NCBI RefSeq assembly: GCF_002727065.1
Contig: NZ_PDVP01000004.1
Span: 62,001 to 126,000 of the forward strand
DNA: 64,000 bases
Reading direction: 5' to 3'
DNA from: Zhengella mangrovi
GTDB taxonomy: Bacteria; Pseudomonadota; Alphaproteobacteria; Rhizobiales; Rhizobiaceae
Below, piece after piece: positions 23,124 through 32,179 of the stretch. The translations under genes were made by a program, and so were the position numbers. Every line of letters starts with the position of its first letter. The first letter of the stretch is position 1. The notes under the pieces were generated by a model. It saw only the letters and a program-made list of their open reading frames with translations, made no database searches and was not told where the DNA came from.

Positions 23124-24566
23124 TCAGCGCACCAGGATGTTGCGGAACTGCCAGGGATCCTTTTCGTCGATGTCCTCCGGGAAAAGGCCGGGACGGCCGT
23201 CGAGCGGCGTCCAGTCGGTGTAATAGCCCTTGACCGGGCCGAGGTAGGGCATCTGGATCTCCAGGCAGCGCCGGTAGTCCATCTCGTCGGTCTCGACGAT
23301 GCCGGCCTCCGGGTTCTCCAGCGCCCAGACCATGCCGGCCAGGACGGCGGAAGAGACCTGCAGGCCGGTCGCGTTCTGGTAAGGGGCCAGGTTGCGGGTT
23401 TCCTCGACGGAGAGCTGCGAGCCGTACCAGTAGGCATTCTTGTCGTGGCCGTAGAGCAGCACGCCGAGCTCGTCGATGCCGTCGACGATCTCGTCCTCGT
23501 CGAGCACGTGAAGGGTGTCCTGCGCCTTGCCGCCGTTGCCGAACATCTCGTGCAGGGAGAGCACGGCATCGTTGGCCGGGTGGTAGGCATAATGGCAGGT
23601 CGGACGGTAGGTCACCTTGCCGTTCTTTTTCACGGTGAAGAAATCGGCAATCGAGATCGCTTCGTTGTGGGTGACCAGGAAGCCGTATTGCGCGCCGGGC
23701 GTCGGGCACCAGGTGCGCACGCGGGTGTTGGCGCCAGGCTGTTCGAGGAAGATGGCGGCCTTGCAGCCCTTCTTGTGCTTGCGGGCGTTCTTCGGCTTCC
23801 AGTCCTCATGCGTTCCCCAGCCCAGTTCGGCCGGCTGGAGGCCCTCGGAAATGAAGCCCTCGACCGACCAGGTGTTCCAGAACACGCCCATGGGCTTGGG
23901 GGACTTGGCGCGCTGGGTGTCGCGCTCGGCGATGTGGATGCCCTTGACGCCGACCCTCTTCATCAGCTTCGCCCAGCCGTCCCGATCGCTGGCGGCCGGT
24001 TCCTCGAACTCGGTACCGGTGTCGGTGGCGACATCGACGAGCGCCTTCTTGACGAACCAGGACACCATGCCCGGGTTGGCGCCGCAGCAGGATACGGCGG
24101 TGGTGCCGCCGGGGTTCTTGCGCTTCTCGCGGCGCACGGTCTCGCGCAGGGCGTAGTTGGTGCGTTCCTCGTTGCCGGCCTCGGTATCGAAATAGAAGCC
24201 GAGCCATGGCTCGACGACCGTATCGATGTAGAGGGCGCCGAGCTTGCGGCAGTATTTCATGAGGTCGAGAGACGAGGTGTCGACCGACAGGTTGACGCAG
24301 AAGCCCTGGCCGCCGCCATTGGTCAGCAGGGGCTTGAGCAGTTCCTTGTAATTGTCCCTCGTGACATGGGCCTGAATGAACTTCACGCCGTGTTCATCCA
24401 GGATGGCCTTGCCGGCATCGGACGGGTCGATGACAACCATGCGCGACTTGTCGAAGGTGAAGTGACGCTCGATGAGCGGCAGGGTGCCGCGCCCGATGGA
24501 ACCGAAACCGATCATCACAACCGGCCCGGTGATCTCGCCGTGAACCGGCCAGGTCTGTTCAGTCAT
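23124..24566 (-). CDS. hss: Homospermidine synthase
   Basis: 480 residues, the normal size of bacterial homospermidine synthase, which joins two putrescines (or putrescine and spermidine) with NAD to give sym-homospermidine, the main triamine of many alphaproteobacteria. The Rossmann motif is VVMIGFGSIGRGTL near residue 17. Other family stretches are VNLSVDTSSLDLMKYCR, DTVVEPWLGFYFD, SCCGANPGMVSWFVKKAL, TWCPTPGAQYGFLVTHNEA and YRPTCHYAYHPANDA. The ATG at 24566 (MTEQTWPVHG) is the family start; the open frame upstream is ignored. Its substrate putrescine can come from the ornithine decarboxylase at 51535. Confidence 0.95.
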   Translation of the reverse strand: MTEQTWPVHGEITGPVVMIGFGSIGRGTLPLIERHFTFDKSRMVVIDPSDAGKAILDEHGVKFIQAHVTRDNYKELLKPLLTNGGGQGFCVNLSVDTSSLDLMKYCRKLGALYIDTVVEPWLGFYFDTEAGNEERTNYALRETVRREKRKNPGGTTAVSCCGANPGMVSWFVKKALVDVATDTGTEFEEPAASDRDGWAKLMKRVGVKGIHIAERDTQRAKSPKPMGVFWNTWSVEGFISEGLQPAELGWGTHEDWKPKNARKHKKGCKAAIFLEQPGANTRVRTWCPTPGAQYGFLVTHNEAISIADFFTVKKNGKVTYRPTCHYAYHPANDAVLSLHEMFGNGGKAQDTLHVLDEDEIVDGIDELGVLLYGHDKNAYWYGSQLSVEETRNLAPYQNATGLQVSSAVLAGMVWALENPEAGIVETDEMDYRRCLEIQMPYLGPVKGYYTDWTPLDGRPGLFPEDIDEKDPWQFRNILVR

Positions 24567-24671
24567 TGCGATACTCCGATATGTCCGTCTGCCACGTGTC
24601 CTTGTCTGTCCAACAGCGCTCAAAGCATGTTTGGCTGTCACAATAAAGACCAAACCGCGCAGAGGGTTAAA

Positions 24672-25541
24672 TCACCCGCCAGCGATCCCGTTCAGTAGCC
24701 GGCAAAGCAAATCGCGGCGCATCGCCATCCCTTTGTAGGCCAGTTCCTCGATGCTCATCGCCCCGATCTGCGCGGCCAGCGCACCGGCACGGGCGCGCCC
24801 GGCTGCCGTTTCGCCGAGGTCCGGGAGCGGCGACACCGAGACGAGAATGGTGAACAGGATGTCGCCGGTTTCGGGCAACCGGGTCAGCGTCTGGCGTTCT
24901 TCGCGCAGGTAGAGGTCTTCGATCGCGGCCGTGGCCGGATCGGCGCCGCGTTCTCCCGCGTGCGGGTCGGGATGATGGAGAATGTCGTCGCCGTAGATCG
25001 ACCAGTTGCCGCGCAGCACGGCAGCGCCGGGCGCGAGGTTGTCGAAGATGCGGTTGACCAGCATGGCGTTGCGGGTGCCGCCGGCAAAGCCGGGCACGGG
25101 GGCGTGGACGGCTTCCATGACCTTGCCGAATTTCCCGGCCAGGCGCCAGGAGGAGGGGAAGCAGAGCGAGGCGGCCGCCAGGTGCCAGCCGTCGCTTTCC
25201 CTTCGCATCAGCACCAGGTCCTCGGCGCACATGGCCGCCGCCCTTTGCAGCGGCGCGGGGCCGAGATCGGGCACAGGCAATTTCAGGGCGGCAGGGTGGT
25301 TCGCCGCGAGCCAGGCCTCGATCCGGCGGCAGGTTTCCGCCTGCCCGTCAACGGTTGCGCCGTCCGCCATGAAGACGCGGTCGCCGTGGCGGGCGACGAG
25401 CTGCGCCTTCTCGTTCCTGTATGCGGCCAGGCGTTCGTCCACTACGAGCCAGGGCCGCTCGCCGAGGGGCGCCAGGCCAATGGCAAAGGGGCTGGCCGGC
25501 GGCGCGCCGGAGCTATTACGCCCGTCGTTGGATCGCTCCAA
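24672..25541 (-). CDS. DUF3445 protein (heme-dependent oxidative N-demethylase-like)
   Basis: 289 residues from a TTG at 25541, which follows a strong AGGAAGG site by 7 bases. Family marks include APLGERPWLVVDE, the middle stretch DLVLMRRESDGWHLAAASLCFPSSW with its Cys-Phe-Pro-Ser-Ser-Trp, KFGKVMEAVHAPVPGF and NWSIYGDDILHHPDP. DUF3445 proteins are proposed heme-dependent oxidases or demethylases, often tied to dimethylamine or methionine-sulfoxide-like chemistry; no partner subunit is nearby. The open frame runs 112 codons further upstream through the tandem 57-bp repeats. That part is 19-residue repeats of DNA origin and is excluded here. Confidence 0.8.
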   Translation of the reverse strand: MERSNDGRNSSGAPPASPFAIGLAPLGERPWLVVDERLAAYRNEKAQLVARHGDRVFMADGATVDGQAETCRRIEAWLAANHPAALKLPVPDLGPAPLQRAAAMCAEDLVLMRRESDGWHLAAASLCFPSSWRLAGKFGKVMEAVHAPVPGFAGGTRNAMLVNRIFDNLAPGAAVLRGNWSIYGDDILHHPDPHAGERGADPATAAIEDLYLREERQTLTRLPETGDILFTILVSVSPLPDLGETAAGRARAGALAAQIGAMSIEELAYKGMAMRRDLLCRLLNGIAGG

Positions 25542-25560
25542 GGCTCTACCTTCCTGTTTG

Positions 25561-25902
25561 GCCGCAATCCCGGACGCGAAACCGGCTTCCACTTTCGCTG
25601 GAATTGCCGGTACCCTGGCCGCAATCCCGGACGCGAAACCGGTTCCCACTTTCGCTGGAATTGCCGGTACCCTGGCCGCAATCCCGGACGCGAAACCGGC
25701 TTCCACTTTCGCTGGAATTGCCGGTACCCTGGCCGCAATCCCGGACGCGAAACCGGTTCCCACTTTCGCTGGAATTGCCGGTTCCCTCACCGCAATCCCG
25801 GACGCGAAACCGGTTCCCACTTTCGCTGGAATTGCCGGTTCCCTGGCCGCAATCCCGGACGCGAAACCGGTTCCCACTTTCGCTGGAATTGCTCAAGTCC
25901 TC
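25561..25902. repeat. Six tandem 57-bp palindromic repeat units
   Basis: Six consecutive copies of exactly 57 bp starting at 25561, 25618, 25675, 25732, 25789 and 25846. Each contains the core CGGACGCGAAACCGG, then CTTTCGCTGGAATTGC. Within a unit the ends pair: GCAATTCCAGCGAAA against TTTCGCGTCCGGGATTGC on the minus strand gives an imperfect hairpin. Units differ only at a few bases (GGCTTCC or GGTTCCC; GGTACC or GGTTCC); the last tail diverges. Since 57 is a multiple of 3, all frames stay open. The array fills the gap between pepF and the DUF3445 gene. Related copies occur at 43921-44017 and 59081-59217. Confidence 0.95.
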
Positions 25903-27748
25903 ACCCGTCAATGGCTTCCAGTTCGTCGATCAGGCCCTCGATCACGGCCAGGCCCTTCTGCCAGAAACCGGGATCGGAGGCGTCCAGGCCGAAGGGGGCG
26001 AGCAGCTCCGTGTGATGCTTGGTGCCGCCGGCGCGCAGCATGTCGAAATACTTCTGCTGGAAGCCGCTCTCGGCATTGCGGTAGACCGCGTAAAGCGAGT
26101 TCACCAGGCAGTCGCCGAAGGCATAGGCATAGACGTAGAAGGGCGAGTGGATGAAGTGTGGCACGTATGACCAGAAGGTCTCGTACCCCTCGCGCAGGAC
26201 AACGGCCGGCCCAAGGCTCTCGGCCTGGACATCCATCCACAACCGGCCGATCTGCTCGGTCGTCAGTTCACCCTGCCTGCGGGCGGTGTGGACCTTGCGC
26301 TCGAATTCGTAGAAGGCGATCTGGCGCACGACCGTTCCGATCATGTCCTCGACCTTCTGGGCCAGCATGGCCTTGCGTTCGCGCCGGTCCGTGGTGGCGT
26401 CGAGCAGGGAGCGGAAGGTCAGCATCTCGCCGAAGACGGAAGCGGTCTCGGCCAGGGTCAGCGGCGTGGACGCCATCAGCGCGCCCTGTTCGCCGGCCAG
26501 GACCTGGTGCACGCCGTGACCCAGCTCATGGGCAAGCGTCATCACGTCACGCGGCTTGCCGAGGTAGTTGAGCAGCACGTAGGGGTGGGCAGATGGCACG
26601 GTCGGATGGGCAAAGGCCCCGGGCGACTTGCCGGGCCGGGCCGGTGCGTCGATCCAGTTGCGGTCGAAGAATCGGCCGGCGATCTCGGCCATTTCCGGGG
26701 CGAAGCCGCCGTAGGCCCTGAGCACGGTTTCGCGCGCCTTCTCCCAGGGGATGACGGCCTTCGGTGTTTCGGGCAGCGGCGCCAGGCGGTCCCAATGGTT
26801 CAGCTTGTCCATGCCCAGCCATTTCGCCTTCATCGCGTAGTAGCGGTGGGAAATGCGGGGATAGGCGTTCCGCACGGCGTCGGCCAGGGCATCGACGACC
26901 TCGCGCTCGACCCGGTTCGCCAGGTGGCGGCTGTCGGCGATGTCCGCGAACCCGCGCCAGCGGTCGGAGATCTCCTTGTCCTTGGCGAGCGTGTTGGTGA
27001 TCAGGGTGAAGGTGCGGGCATGGGCGCCAAGCGTCTGCGCCACCGCTTCGGAGGCCTTGCGGCGCACGTCCGGGTCGGCGTCCTGCATGCGTGTCAGCGT
27101 GGGCTCGATGGCCAGGTCCTCGCCGTCGATGGTGAAACGCAGGGCGGAGACGGTCTCGTCGAAGAGGCGGTTCCAGGCGCCAGGGCCCGTGATCGACTTT
27201 TCGTGGAACAGCTGTTCGACGCGGTCTTCGAGCTGGTAGGGCTTGTCCTTGCGCAGGTCGAGGATCCAGGGGCGGTAGTGTCCGAATCCGGCGTCCGCGT
27301 CGAGCGCCGCCTCGATCCGCGCGTCCGGAACGCGGTTCATCTCTAGCGTGAAGAACAACAGATGCGTGGAGGCATCGGTGATCTTCTCCGACAGGTCGCC
27401 ATAGAACTTGGCACGGGCGGGATCCGACGTGTCGCCGGCGTAGAGCAGTCCGGCGTAGGACATGATGCGCCCCATCAGGTCCTCCAGGCTCTCGTAGCCG
27501 CGCATGGCCGCACCGAGGCCGTCGGGCCCGGTCCGGCCCGCTGCCTGGTCCAGCTTGCCCTTCCAGCGGGCCTCGAACTCCGCCGCCTCGCGGGCAGCGC
27601 GGGCGAGGTCATCGGCAAGTTCGGGGCTGTCCATGGCCGGGTAGAGATCGGCGAGGTTCCACTCGGGCAGCTGGCCGAGCGCTTCATCCTTGCGGGCAGC
27701 GGACGCGGTATCGGCCGTGGCGCGAAGGGCGGGGAAAACGGTCTTCAT
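25901..27748 (-). CDS. pepF: Oligoendopeptidase F (M3 metallopeptidase)
   Basis: 615 residues. The zinc-binding motif TLAHELGHGVHQVLAG lies near residue 403, with the downstream third ligand in LAETASVFGEM. N-terminal PEWNLADLYPAMDSPEL and the helical domain match the M3B PepF family of cytoplasmic oligopeptidases. The C-terminal IGRLWMDVQAESLG and FIHSPFYVYAYAFGDCLV are also typical. It probably degrades short peptides. It is upstream of the DUF3445 gene on the same strand, with the repeat array between the two, and divergent from the sigma-54 regulator. Confidence 0.94.
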   Translation of the reverse strand: MKTVFPALRATADTASAARKDEALGQLPEWNLADLYPAMDSPELADDLARAAREAAEFEARWKGKLDQAAGRTGPDGLGAAMRGYESLEDLMGRIMSYAGLLYAGDTSDPARAKFYGDLSEKITDASTHLLFFTLEMNRVPDARIEAALDADAGFGHYRPWILDLRKDKPYQLEDRVEQLFHEKSITGPGAWNRLFDETVSALRFTIDGEDLAIEPTLTRMQDADPDVRRKASEAVAQTLGAHARTFTLITNTLAKDKEISDRWRGFADIADSRHLANRVEREVVDALADAVRNAYPRISHRYYAMKAKWLGMDKLNHWDRLAPLPETPKAVIPWEKARETVLRAYGGFAPEMAEIAGRFFDRNWIDAPARPGKSPGAFAHPTVPSAHPYVLLNYLGKPRDVMTLAHELGHGVHQVLAGEQGALMASTPLTLAETASVFGEMLTFRSLLDATTDRRERKAMLAQKVEDMIGTVVRQIAFYEFERKVHTARRQGELTTEQIGRLWMDVQAESLGPAVVLREGYETFWSYVPHFIHSPFYVYAYAFGDCLVNSLYAVYRNAESGFQQKYFDMLRAGGTKHHTELLAPFGLDASDPGFWQKGLAVIEGLIDELEAIDG

Positions 27749-27895
27749 CGGTGAGCGATCCTGTCGACGGGATTTGTTTCAATTGCGCGCATGTCCGGGA
27801 AGAGAGGCTTAACGCTGTTTCTTCGGCGAATGTTTAGGGCGGTGTGCCAAGATGATCCATGGGAAAAGACACAATCAAGCGGATAAAACAAACCC

Positions 27896-29428
27896 ATGGC
27901 GCACACCATCCTTGCAGTTGATGACGATCCGGTCCAGCGCCGCCTGGCCGAAGCGGCGCTCAGCCGCGAAGGGCACAGCGTGTTGCAGGCCGACAGCGGC
28001 GAGGCTGCGCTGGAACTGCTGTCCGGCCCGCGCGGGAAGGAGATTTCCGCCGTGCTGCTGGACCTGGTGATGCCGGGCATGAACGGCCTGGCAGTGCTGC
28101 AGGAAATGCGCGCGCGCGGTCACGAGCAGCCTGTCATCGTGCAGACGGCGCAGGGCAGTATCGATACGGTGATTTCCGCCATGCGCGCCGGCGCCTTCGA
28201 TTTCGTCGTCAAGCCCGCTGCGCCCGACCGGCTGACGGCTGCCTTTGCCGGCGCGCTGAAAGTGGGCACGCTTGCCGGACGCGCACGGCGCACCCGGCGC
28301 ACGCACCAGGGCACGATCACGTTCAGGGATATCGTGACCCGGTCGCATGCCATGGACCGCGTGCTGACGCTGGCGCGCAAGGCCGCGGGCTCGATCATCC
28401 CGATCATGATCGAGGGTGAATCCGGCACGGGCAAGGAACTGCTGGCGCGGGCGATCCAGGGGACCAGCGAACGGTCGGTCCAGCCCTTCGTCACCGTCAA
28501 CTGCGGCGCCATCCCGGAAAACCTGGTGGAGAGCATCCTGTTCGGCCACGAGAAGGGATCGTTCACCGGCGCCACGGAGAAGCACCAGGGCAAGTTCGTG
28601 GAAGCCAACAACGGAACGCTATTCCTCGACGAGGTGGGCGACCTGCCGCTGGATGCCCAGGTCAAGCTGCTGCGCGCCGTGCAGGAGGGCGAGGTCGATC
28701 CCGTCGGTTCGGCGAAATCGCAGAAGGTCGACATCCGCCTGATCTCGGCCACGCACCGCGACCTGATGCAGGCGGTTCGTGACGGACATTTCCGCGAGGA
28801 CCTGTATTACCGTCTCAACGTTTTCCCCATCCGCATGCCGCCGCTGCGCGAACGGCGCGATGACATTCCCTTCCTGGTGTCGCATTTCATCGACCGCCAC
28901 GCCCAGGCGGAAAACCCGTCACCGGTGCGCGGTATCACGCCGGATGCGCTGGAACTGCTCATGGCCTACGACTGGCCAGGCAATATCCGCCAGCTCGAGA
29001 ACGCGATCTTCCGGGCGGTCGTGCTGGCCGAGGGCGAGAATCTCGACATTCCGGAATTCCCGCAGATCCGCACGCAGGTGGAAGGCCCGTCGCCGGCCAG
29101 CTACGCCATGCCCAACCGCGAAGGCGATGCCGTGCCTGCGCCCCGCCCGGCGGAAGAAGTCCGGTCCGAGCCGCCGGTGTTCATCGATGACGGTGAAGCC
29201 TCTGGCACGGACAACAACGGGAAGATCGATCCTCTCGACGAACGGGGGCAGATCCGGGCGCTGGCGGACATCGAACTGCAGATGATCCGGATGGCCATTG
29301 CCCATTACGACGGCCAGATGAGCGAAGTGGCGCGCAGGCTCGGCATCGGCCGGTCGACGCTCTACCGCAAGCTCAAGGAATATGGCATCGACCCGATGCC
29401 GGAACGCAGCCAGCGCCTGGCATCCTGA
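27896..29428 (+). CDS. Sigma-54-dependent response regulator (NtrC family)
   Basis: 510 residues. A receiver domain with the acidic triad (VDDD at 8-11) and phospho-acceptor Asp56 (LLDLVMPG) is followed by a basic linker. The AAA+ domain has Walker A GESGTGKE, the sigma-54 contact loop GSFTGA (Ser in place of the more common Ala), Walker B TLFLDEVGD and the RLNVFPIRMPPLRERRDDI region. A roughly 80-residue Pro/Glu-rich spacer precedes a Fis-type helix-turn-helix (SEVARRLGIGRSTLYRKL). No histidine kinase gene is adjacent. The DUF882 gene downstream is a candidate target. The ATG has no good Shine-Dalgarno. Confidence 0.93.
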   Translation: MAHTILAVDDDPVQRRLAEAALSREGHSVLQADSGEAALELLSGPRGKEISAVLLDLVMPGMNGLAVLQEMRARGHEQPVIVQTAQGSIDTVISAMRAGAFDFVVKPAAPDRLTAAFAGALKVGTLAGRARRTRRTHQGTITFRDIVTRSHAMDRVLTLARKAAGSIIPIMIEGESGTGKELLARAIQGTSERSVQPFVTVNCGAIPENLVESILFGHEKGSFTGATEKHQGKFVEANNGTLFLDEVGDLPLDAQVKLLRAVQEGEVDPVGSAKSQKVDIRLISATHRDLMQAVRDGHFREDLYYRLNVFPIRMPPLRERRDDIPFLVSHFIDRHAQAENPSPVRGITPDALELLMAYDWPGNIRQLENAIFRAVVLAEGENLDIPEFPQIRTQVEGPSPASYAMPNREGDAVPAPRPAEEVRSEPPVFIDDGEASGTDNNGKIDPLDERGQIRALADIELQMIRMAIAHYDGQMSEVARRLGIGRSTLYRKLKEYGIDPMPERSQRLAS

Positions 29429-29464
29429 TCTCGATCAAGGCATTTTCCCCGAAACAGACTATTA

Positions 29465-29654
29465 TAGTGCCAAAGGAAATTAGCGCTTCTTTTACCATGA
29501 GATGCGGATTTGTGGCTTGTGTTGCTCGTTTGCCATGGTTACACCGCATTTGGCACTAATAAGCGCTGGTTAACCATTCTGGAGGATCATTCCAGCTGAG
29601 TCTGGGTATGGTCCGGGGACACAAACTAGTCTTCAAGGCGGTTGATTTGGCACT
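29465..29654. promoter_or_regulatory. Three TTTGGCACT(A) motifs before the DUF882 gene
   Basis: TAGTGCCAAA at 29465-29474 is the exact inverse of TTTGGCACTA at 29549-29558, and a third copy TTTGGCACT sits at 29646-29654. The set lies between a sigma-54 activator gene and the DUF882 gene. TGGCAC resembles a sigma-54 -24 element, but no proper -12 GC follows at the right spacing in any copy. It may be a set of activator or repressor sites. A CtrA-half-site-like TTAACCAT lies at 29570-29577. Confidence 0.45.
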
Positions 29655-29670
29655 TTCTGTACGGGGACAT

Positions 29671-31410
29671 ATGACGGCAAGCGCAGCGCGCTTTCTGCAG
29701 GTGGTTCTTGCAGGCCTGCTTATCGGGGTTGCCCTTCTGGTGGCATCCACGGCGGCGCGCGCCGAAACGCGATCTCTCAAGCTTTACTACATGCATACCG
29801 GCGAGAAGGCGGAGATCGTCTTCAAGAAGAACGGTCACTACGTGAAGTCCGGCTTGCAGAAGCTGAACCATTTCCTGCGCGACTTCCGCCGCAACGAGCC
29901 GACGAAGATGGACCCGCGCCTGTTCGACCTCGTGTGGGCCGTCTACAAGAAAGTGGGCGCGAGCAACTATATCCATGTCGTCTCGGGCTACCGGTCGCCG
30001 GCCACGAATTCCATGCTGCGCCGGACGCGCGGCGGGCAGGCCAAGAAAAGCCAGCACATGTATGGCCGGGCCATGGATTTCTTCATTCCCGGCGTGAAGC
30101 TTTCCAAGCTGCGCGCGGTGGCGATGAAGATGCAGGTGGGTGGCGTCGGATACTATCCGCGGTCCGGGTCGCCCTTCGTTCACCTCGACGTTGCCCGTGT
30201 CCGCGCCTGGCCGCGCATGAGCCGCAAGGAACTGGTGCGCCTGTTCCCTGACGGCAAGACGCTGCACCTGCCGGCCGACGGCAAGCCGCTGAAGGGCTAC
30301 CAGCAGGCGCTGGCCTCCTACAAGAAGCGCAAGGGCAAGCCGATCATCGTCGACGATACCGGATCCAGCTCCGGCGGCGGCACCAGCCTGCTGGCCTCGC
30401 TGTTCGGTGGCGACGATACCCGCAGGACGCAGCAGAACCCGCGCGCACCGCGCCGGGTTGCGGCTGCCCCGGCCGCTGCGCCGACAACCGCACCCCGGCC
30501 GGCAGAGGCGCCGGCGGCTGCGCCCGAACCGGCGCCGGCCGAGCCTGAAAGGCCCGTGGCAACGCCCGAGACCATTCTGGCCGCGCTACCGCGCACATCG
30601 GTTCCGATCCCGCGCTTCGCCGACCGTCCGGACGTTCAGGGCGAGCCTGTCGATGTCGCCGTCAACCGGGTCGAGGACGATATCCAGGCGGAGATGGACG
30701 CGGATGTTCCGATTCCGAGCCGCCGTCCCGACGATGCGCCTTCGACCGATGCCGTCCGTTCGCTGCTGGCCGCCGCCGACAGCGATGCGGCTGACAGCGA
30801 CGCCGGAGGCATGATCACTGCCGTGGCGCCGACCGCGCGTCCGCGCAACGACAGCGAGGCTGTGCTCGCCTCGCTCGGCCGCAATGACAGGCTTGCACCA
30901 TCGGCGCAGGCTTCCGCCCTGGCCGTTCCGATGCCATCGACGCGGCCCGGCTCATCGGGCGTTGCCGAAGACAGGCCGGAAGTGACCATGGCCGCGCTGC
31001 CGACCCCGACCTTCCGTGAATCCGCAGGCGGCAAGGGCGGACGCGTGACCGCAAGCCCGCGCACCGAGGCATCGAAGGCGCGCTCGCCGCAGGAGCGGCT
31101 CGCAGCCGTTCTCGGTGGTGTTCGCACCACGCGCAAGGAAGGCCGGGCGACGGCCGAGATGGCGAAGCCGGATCCCCGCCCGGTCGTGCGTCCGATCCAA
31201 CCGGACGATGCTCGCTGGGCCCTGGCCGCGGCTGCATCGGTCCAACCGCTTCAGGCACGTGATGCCCGCGTCGGCGAAACGCTGCGCGCCAAGCCGCAGG
31301 AAGTGATTGCCGTCGGGTTCTCGCCAGACCTTGGCCAGCAGAACCACAACCGCTTCACCGGCAAGGCGGTTTCGTTCCTCTCGGTGGTCCGCTTCCGCGA
31401 CACCAACTGA
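29671..31410 (+). CDS. Periplasmic DUF882/YcbK-like (M15 peptidase fold) protein with long C-terminal tail
   Basis: About 579 residues. Signal segment FLQVVLAGLLIGVALLVASTAARA is followed by the DUF882 domain: LKLYYMHTGEKAEIVFKKNG, then YIHVVSGYRSPATNS and the zinc-site residues in SQHMYGRAMDFF (His, Asp) and FVHLDVARVR (His). These match YcbK-type murein endopeptidase/carboxypeptidase relatives. From about residue 240 the protein is Ala/Pro-rich and disordered, ending in a short ordered VGFSPDLGQQNHNRF and SVVRFRD. The ATG at 29671 has GGGGA just upstream and starts close to the signal peptide. An in-frame ATG at 29608 is less likely because a TTTGGCACT motif lies between them. Confidence 0.85.
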   Translation: MTASAARFLQVVLAGLLIGVALLVASTAARAETRSLKLYYMHTGEKAEIVFKKNGHYVKSGLQKLNHFLRDFRRNEPTKMDPRLFDLVWAVYKKVGASNYIHVVSGYRSPATNSMLRRTRGGQAKKSQHMYGRAMDFFIPGVKLSKLRAVAMKMQVGGVGYYPRSGSPFVHLDVARVRAWPRMSRKELVRLFPDGKTLHLPADGKPLKGYQQALASYKKRKGKPIIVDDTGSSSGGGTSLLASLFGGDDTRRTQQNPRAPRRVAAAPAAAPTTAPRPAEAPAAAPEPAPAEPERPVATPETILAALPRTSVPIPRFADRPDVQGEPVDVAVNRVEDDIQAEMDADVPIPSRRPDDAPSTDAVRSLLAAADSDAADSDAGGMITAVAPTARPRNDSEAVLASLGRNDRLAPSAQASALAVPMPSTRPGSSGVAEDRPEVTMAALPTPTFRESAGGKGGRVTASPRTEASKARSPQERLAAVLGGVRTTRKEGRATAEMAKPDPRPVVRPIQPDDARWALAAAASVQPLQARDARVGETLRAKPQEVIAVGFSPDLGQQNHNRFTGKAVSFLSVVRFRDTN

Positions 31411-31528
31411 GGTGAATGAAACAGGGCTGCGGGCAGGCGATCGCACGGCTGCCCGTCGCTGCATCTTCCCGAAATCCTGCCAATTCCTGCCGACCCGGGT
31501 GACCGGATCGGCATAGGCCATCCGTGGT

Positions 31529-32179
31529 TCAGGCGGAACGGCCGAGCGCGGACGCCGCGCGCGCCAGAGCGGTGATGGCGTCCCAGTCTTCCTTTTCCAC
31601 CAGGTCATCCGGGGCCACCCAGGAGCCGCCAACGCAGACCACGTTGGGCAAGGCCAGGTACTGGGGTGCATTGGCGGGCGAAACGCCGCCGGTGGGGCAG
31701 AAGCGGGTTCCGGCCAGCGGTGACGACATCGCCTTCAGATAGGGGATGCCGCCGGACTGCTCTGCCGGGAAAAACTTGAGGACGGAATAGCCTTCCTCAC
31801 GCATCGACATGATCTCGGACGGCGTCGAGGCGCCGGGCAGGAAGGGCACATCCGAGGCACGGGCCGCTTCCAGCAGCTCGATGGTGGTGCCCGGGCTGAC
31901 GACGAATTTCGCGCCCGCACCGGCCACCTTGTCATACTGGCGTGCGGCGAGGACCGTTCCGGCGCCGACGATGGCCTCGGGCACCTCGTCAATCACCAGG
32001 CGAATGGCGTCGAGGGCCTCGGGTGTGCGCAGCGTGATCTCGATGGCCGGGAGGCCGCCGGCAGCCAGCGCCCGGGCCAGCGGCGCGGCCCTGGACAGGT
32101 CGCCGATCCTGATGACGGGAATCACCGGCTGCGCCTCGAGAATGGAAAGCAGGAGCTCGGTTTTCTTCTGATGCGGCAT
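31529..32179 (-). CDS. eda: 2-dehydro-3-deoxyphosphogluconate (KDPG) aldolase
   Basis: 216 residues. It cleaves KDPG to pyruvate and glyceraldehyde-3-phosphate in the Entner-Doudoroff route. The Schiff-base lysine is in [12 protein letters not shown] and the catalytic glutamate in [35 protein letters not shown] and CVGGSWVAP are the usual phosphate and barrel motifs. The ATG at 32179 has GGAG eight bases upstream. The edd gene is not in the window. The gene converges on the DUF882 gene. An AATCGATT palindrome lies in its promoter region (32205-32212). Confidence 0.95.
   Translation of the reverse strand: MPHQKKTELLLSILEAQPVIPVIRIGDLSRAAPLARALAAGGLPAIEITLRTPEALDAIRLVIDEVPEAIVGAGTVLAARQYDKVAGAGAKFVVSPGTTIELLEAARASDVPFLPGASTPSEIMSMREEGYSVLKFFPAEQSGGIPYLKAMSSPLAGTRFCPTGGVSPANAPQYLALPNVVCVGGSWVAPDDLVEKEDWDAITALARAASALGRSA

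Noticed and set aside
25542-25877. N-terminal extension of the DUF3445 protein with 19-residue repeats
   Set aside because: It is the translation of the 57-bp DNA repeat, which occurs elsewhere in noncoding DNA; a TTG with a good ribosome site follows it.
25561-25902. CRISPR array
   Set aside because: Units are directly abutting and nearly identical over all 57 bp, with no unique spacers and no cas genes.
29646-29662. Sigma-54 promoter for the DUF882 gene
   Set aside because: TGGCAC is present but the -12 part reads GTACG, without the GC at the required position.
29608-29670. Earlier start of the DUF882 gene
   Set aside because: Weak ribosome site and a regulatory-looking motif lies inside this stretch; the ATG at 29671 leads directly into the signal peptide.
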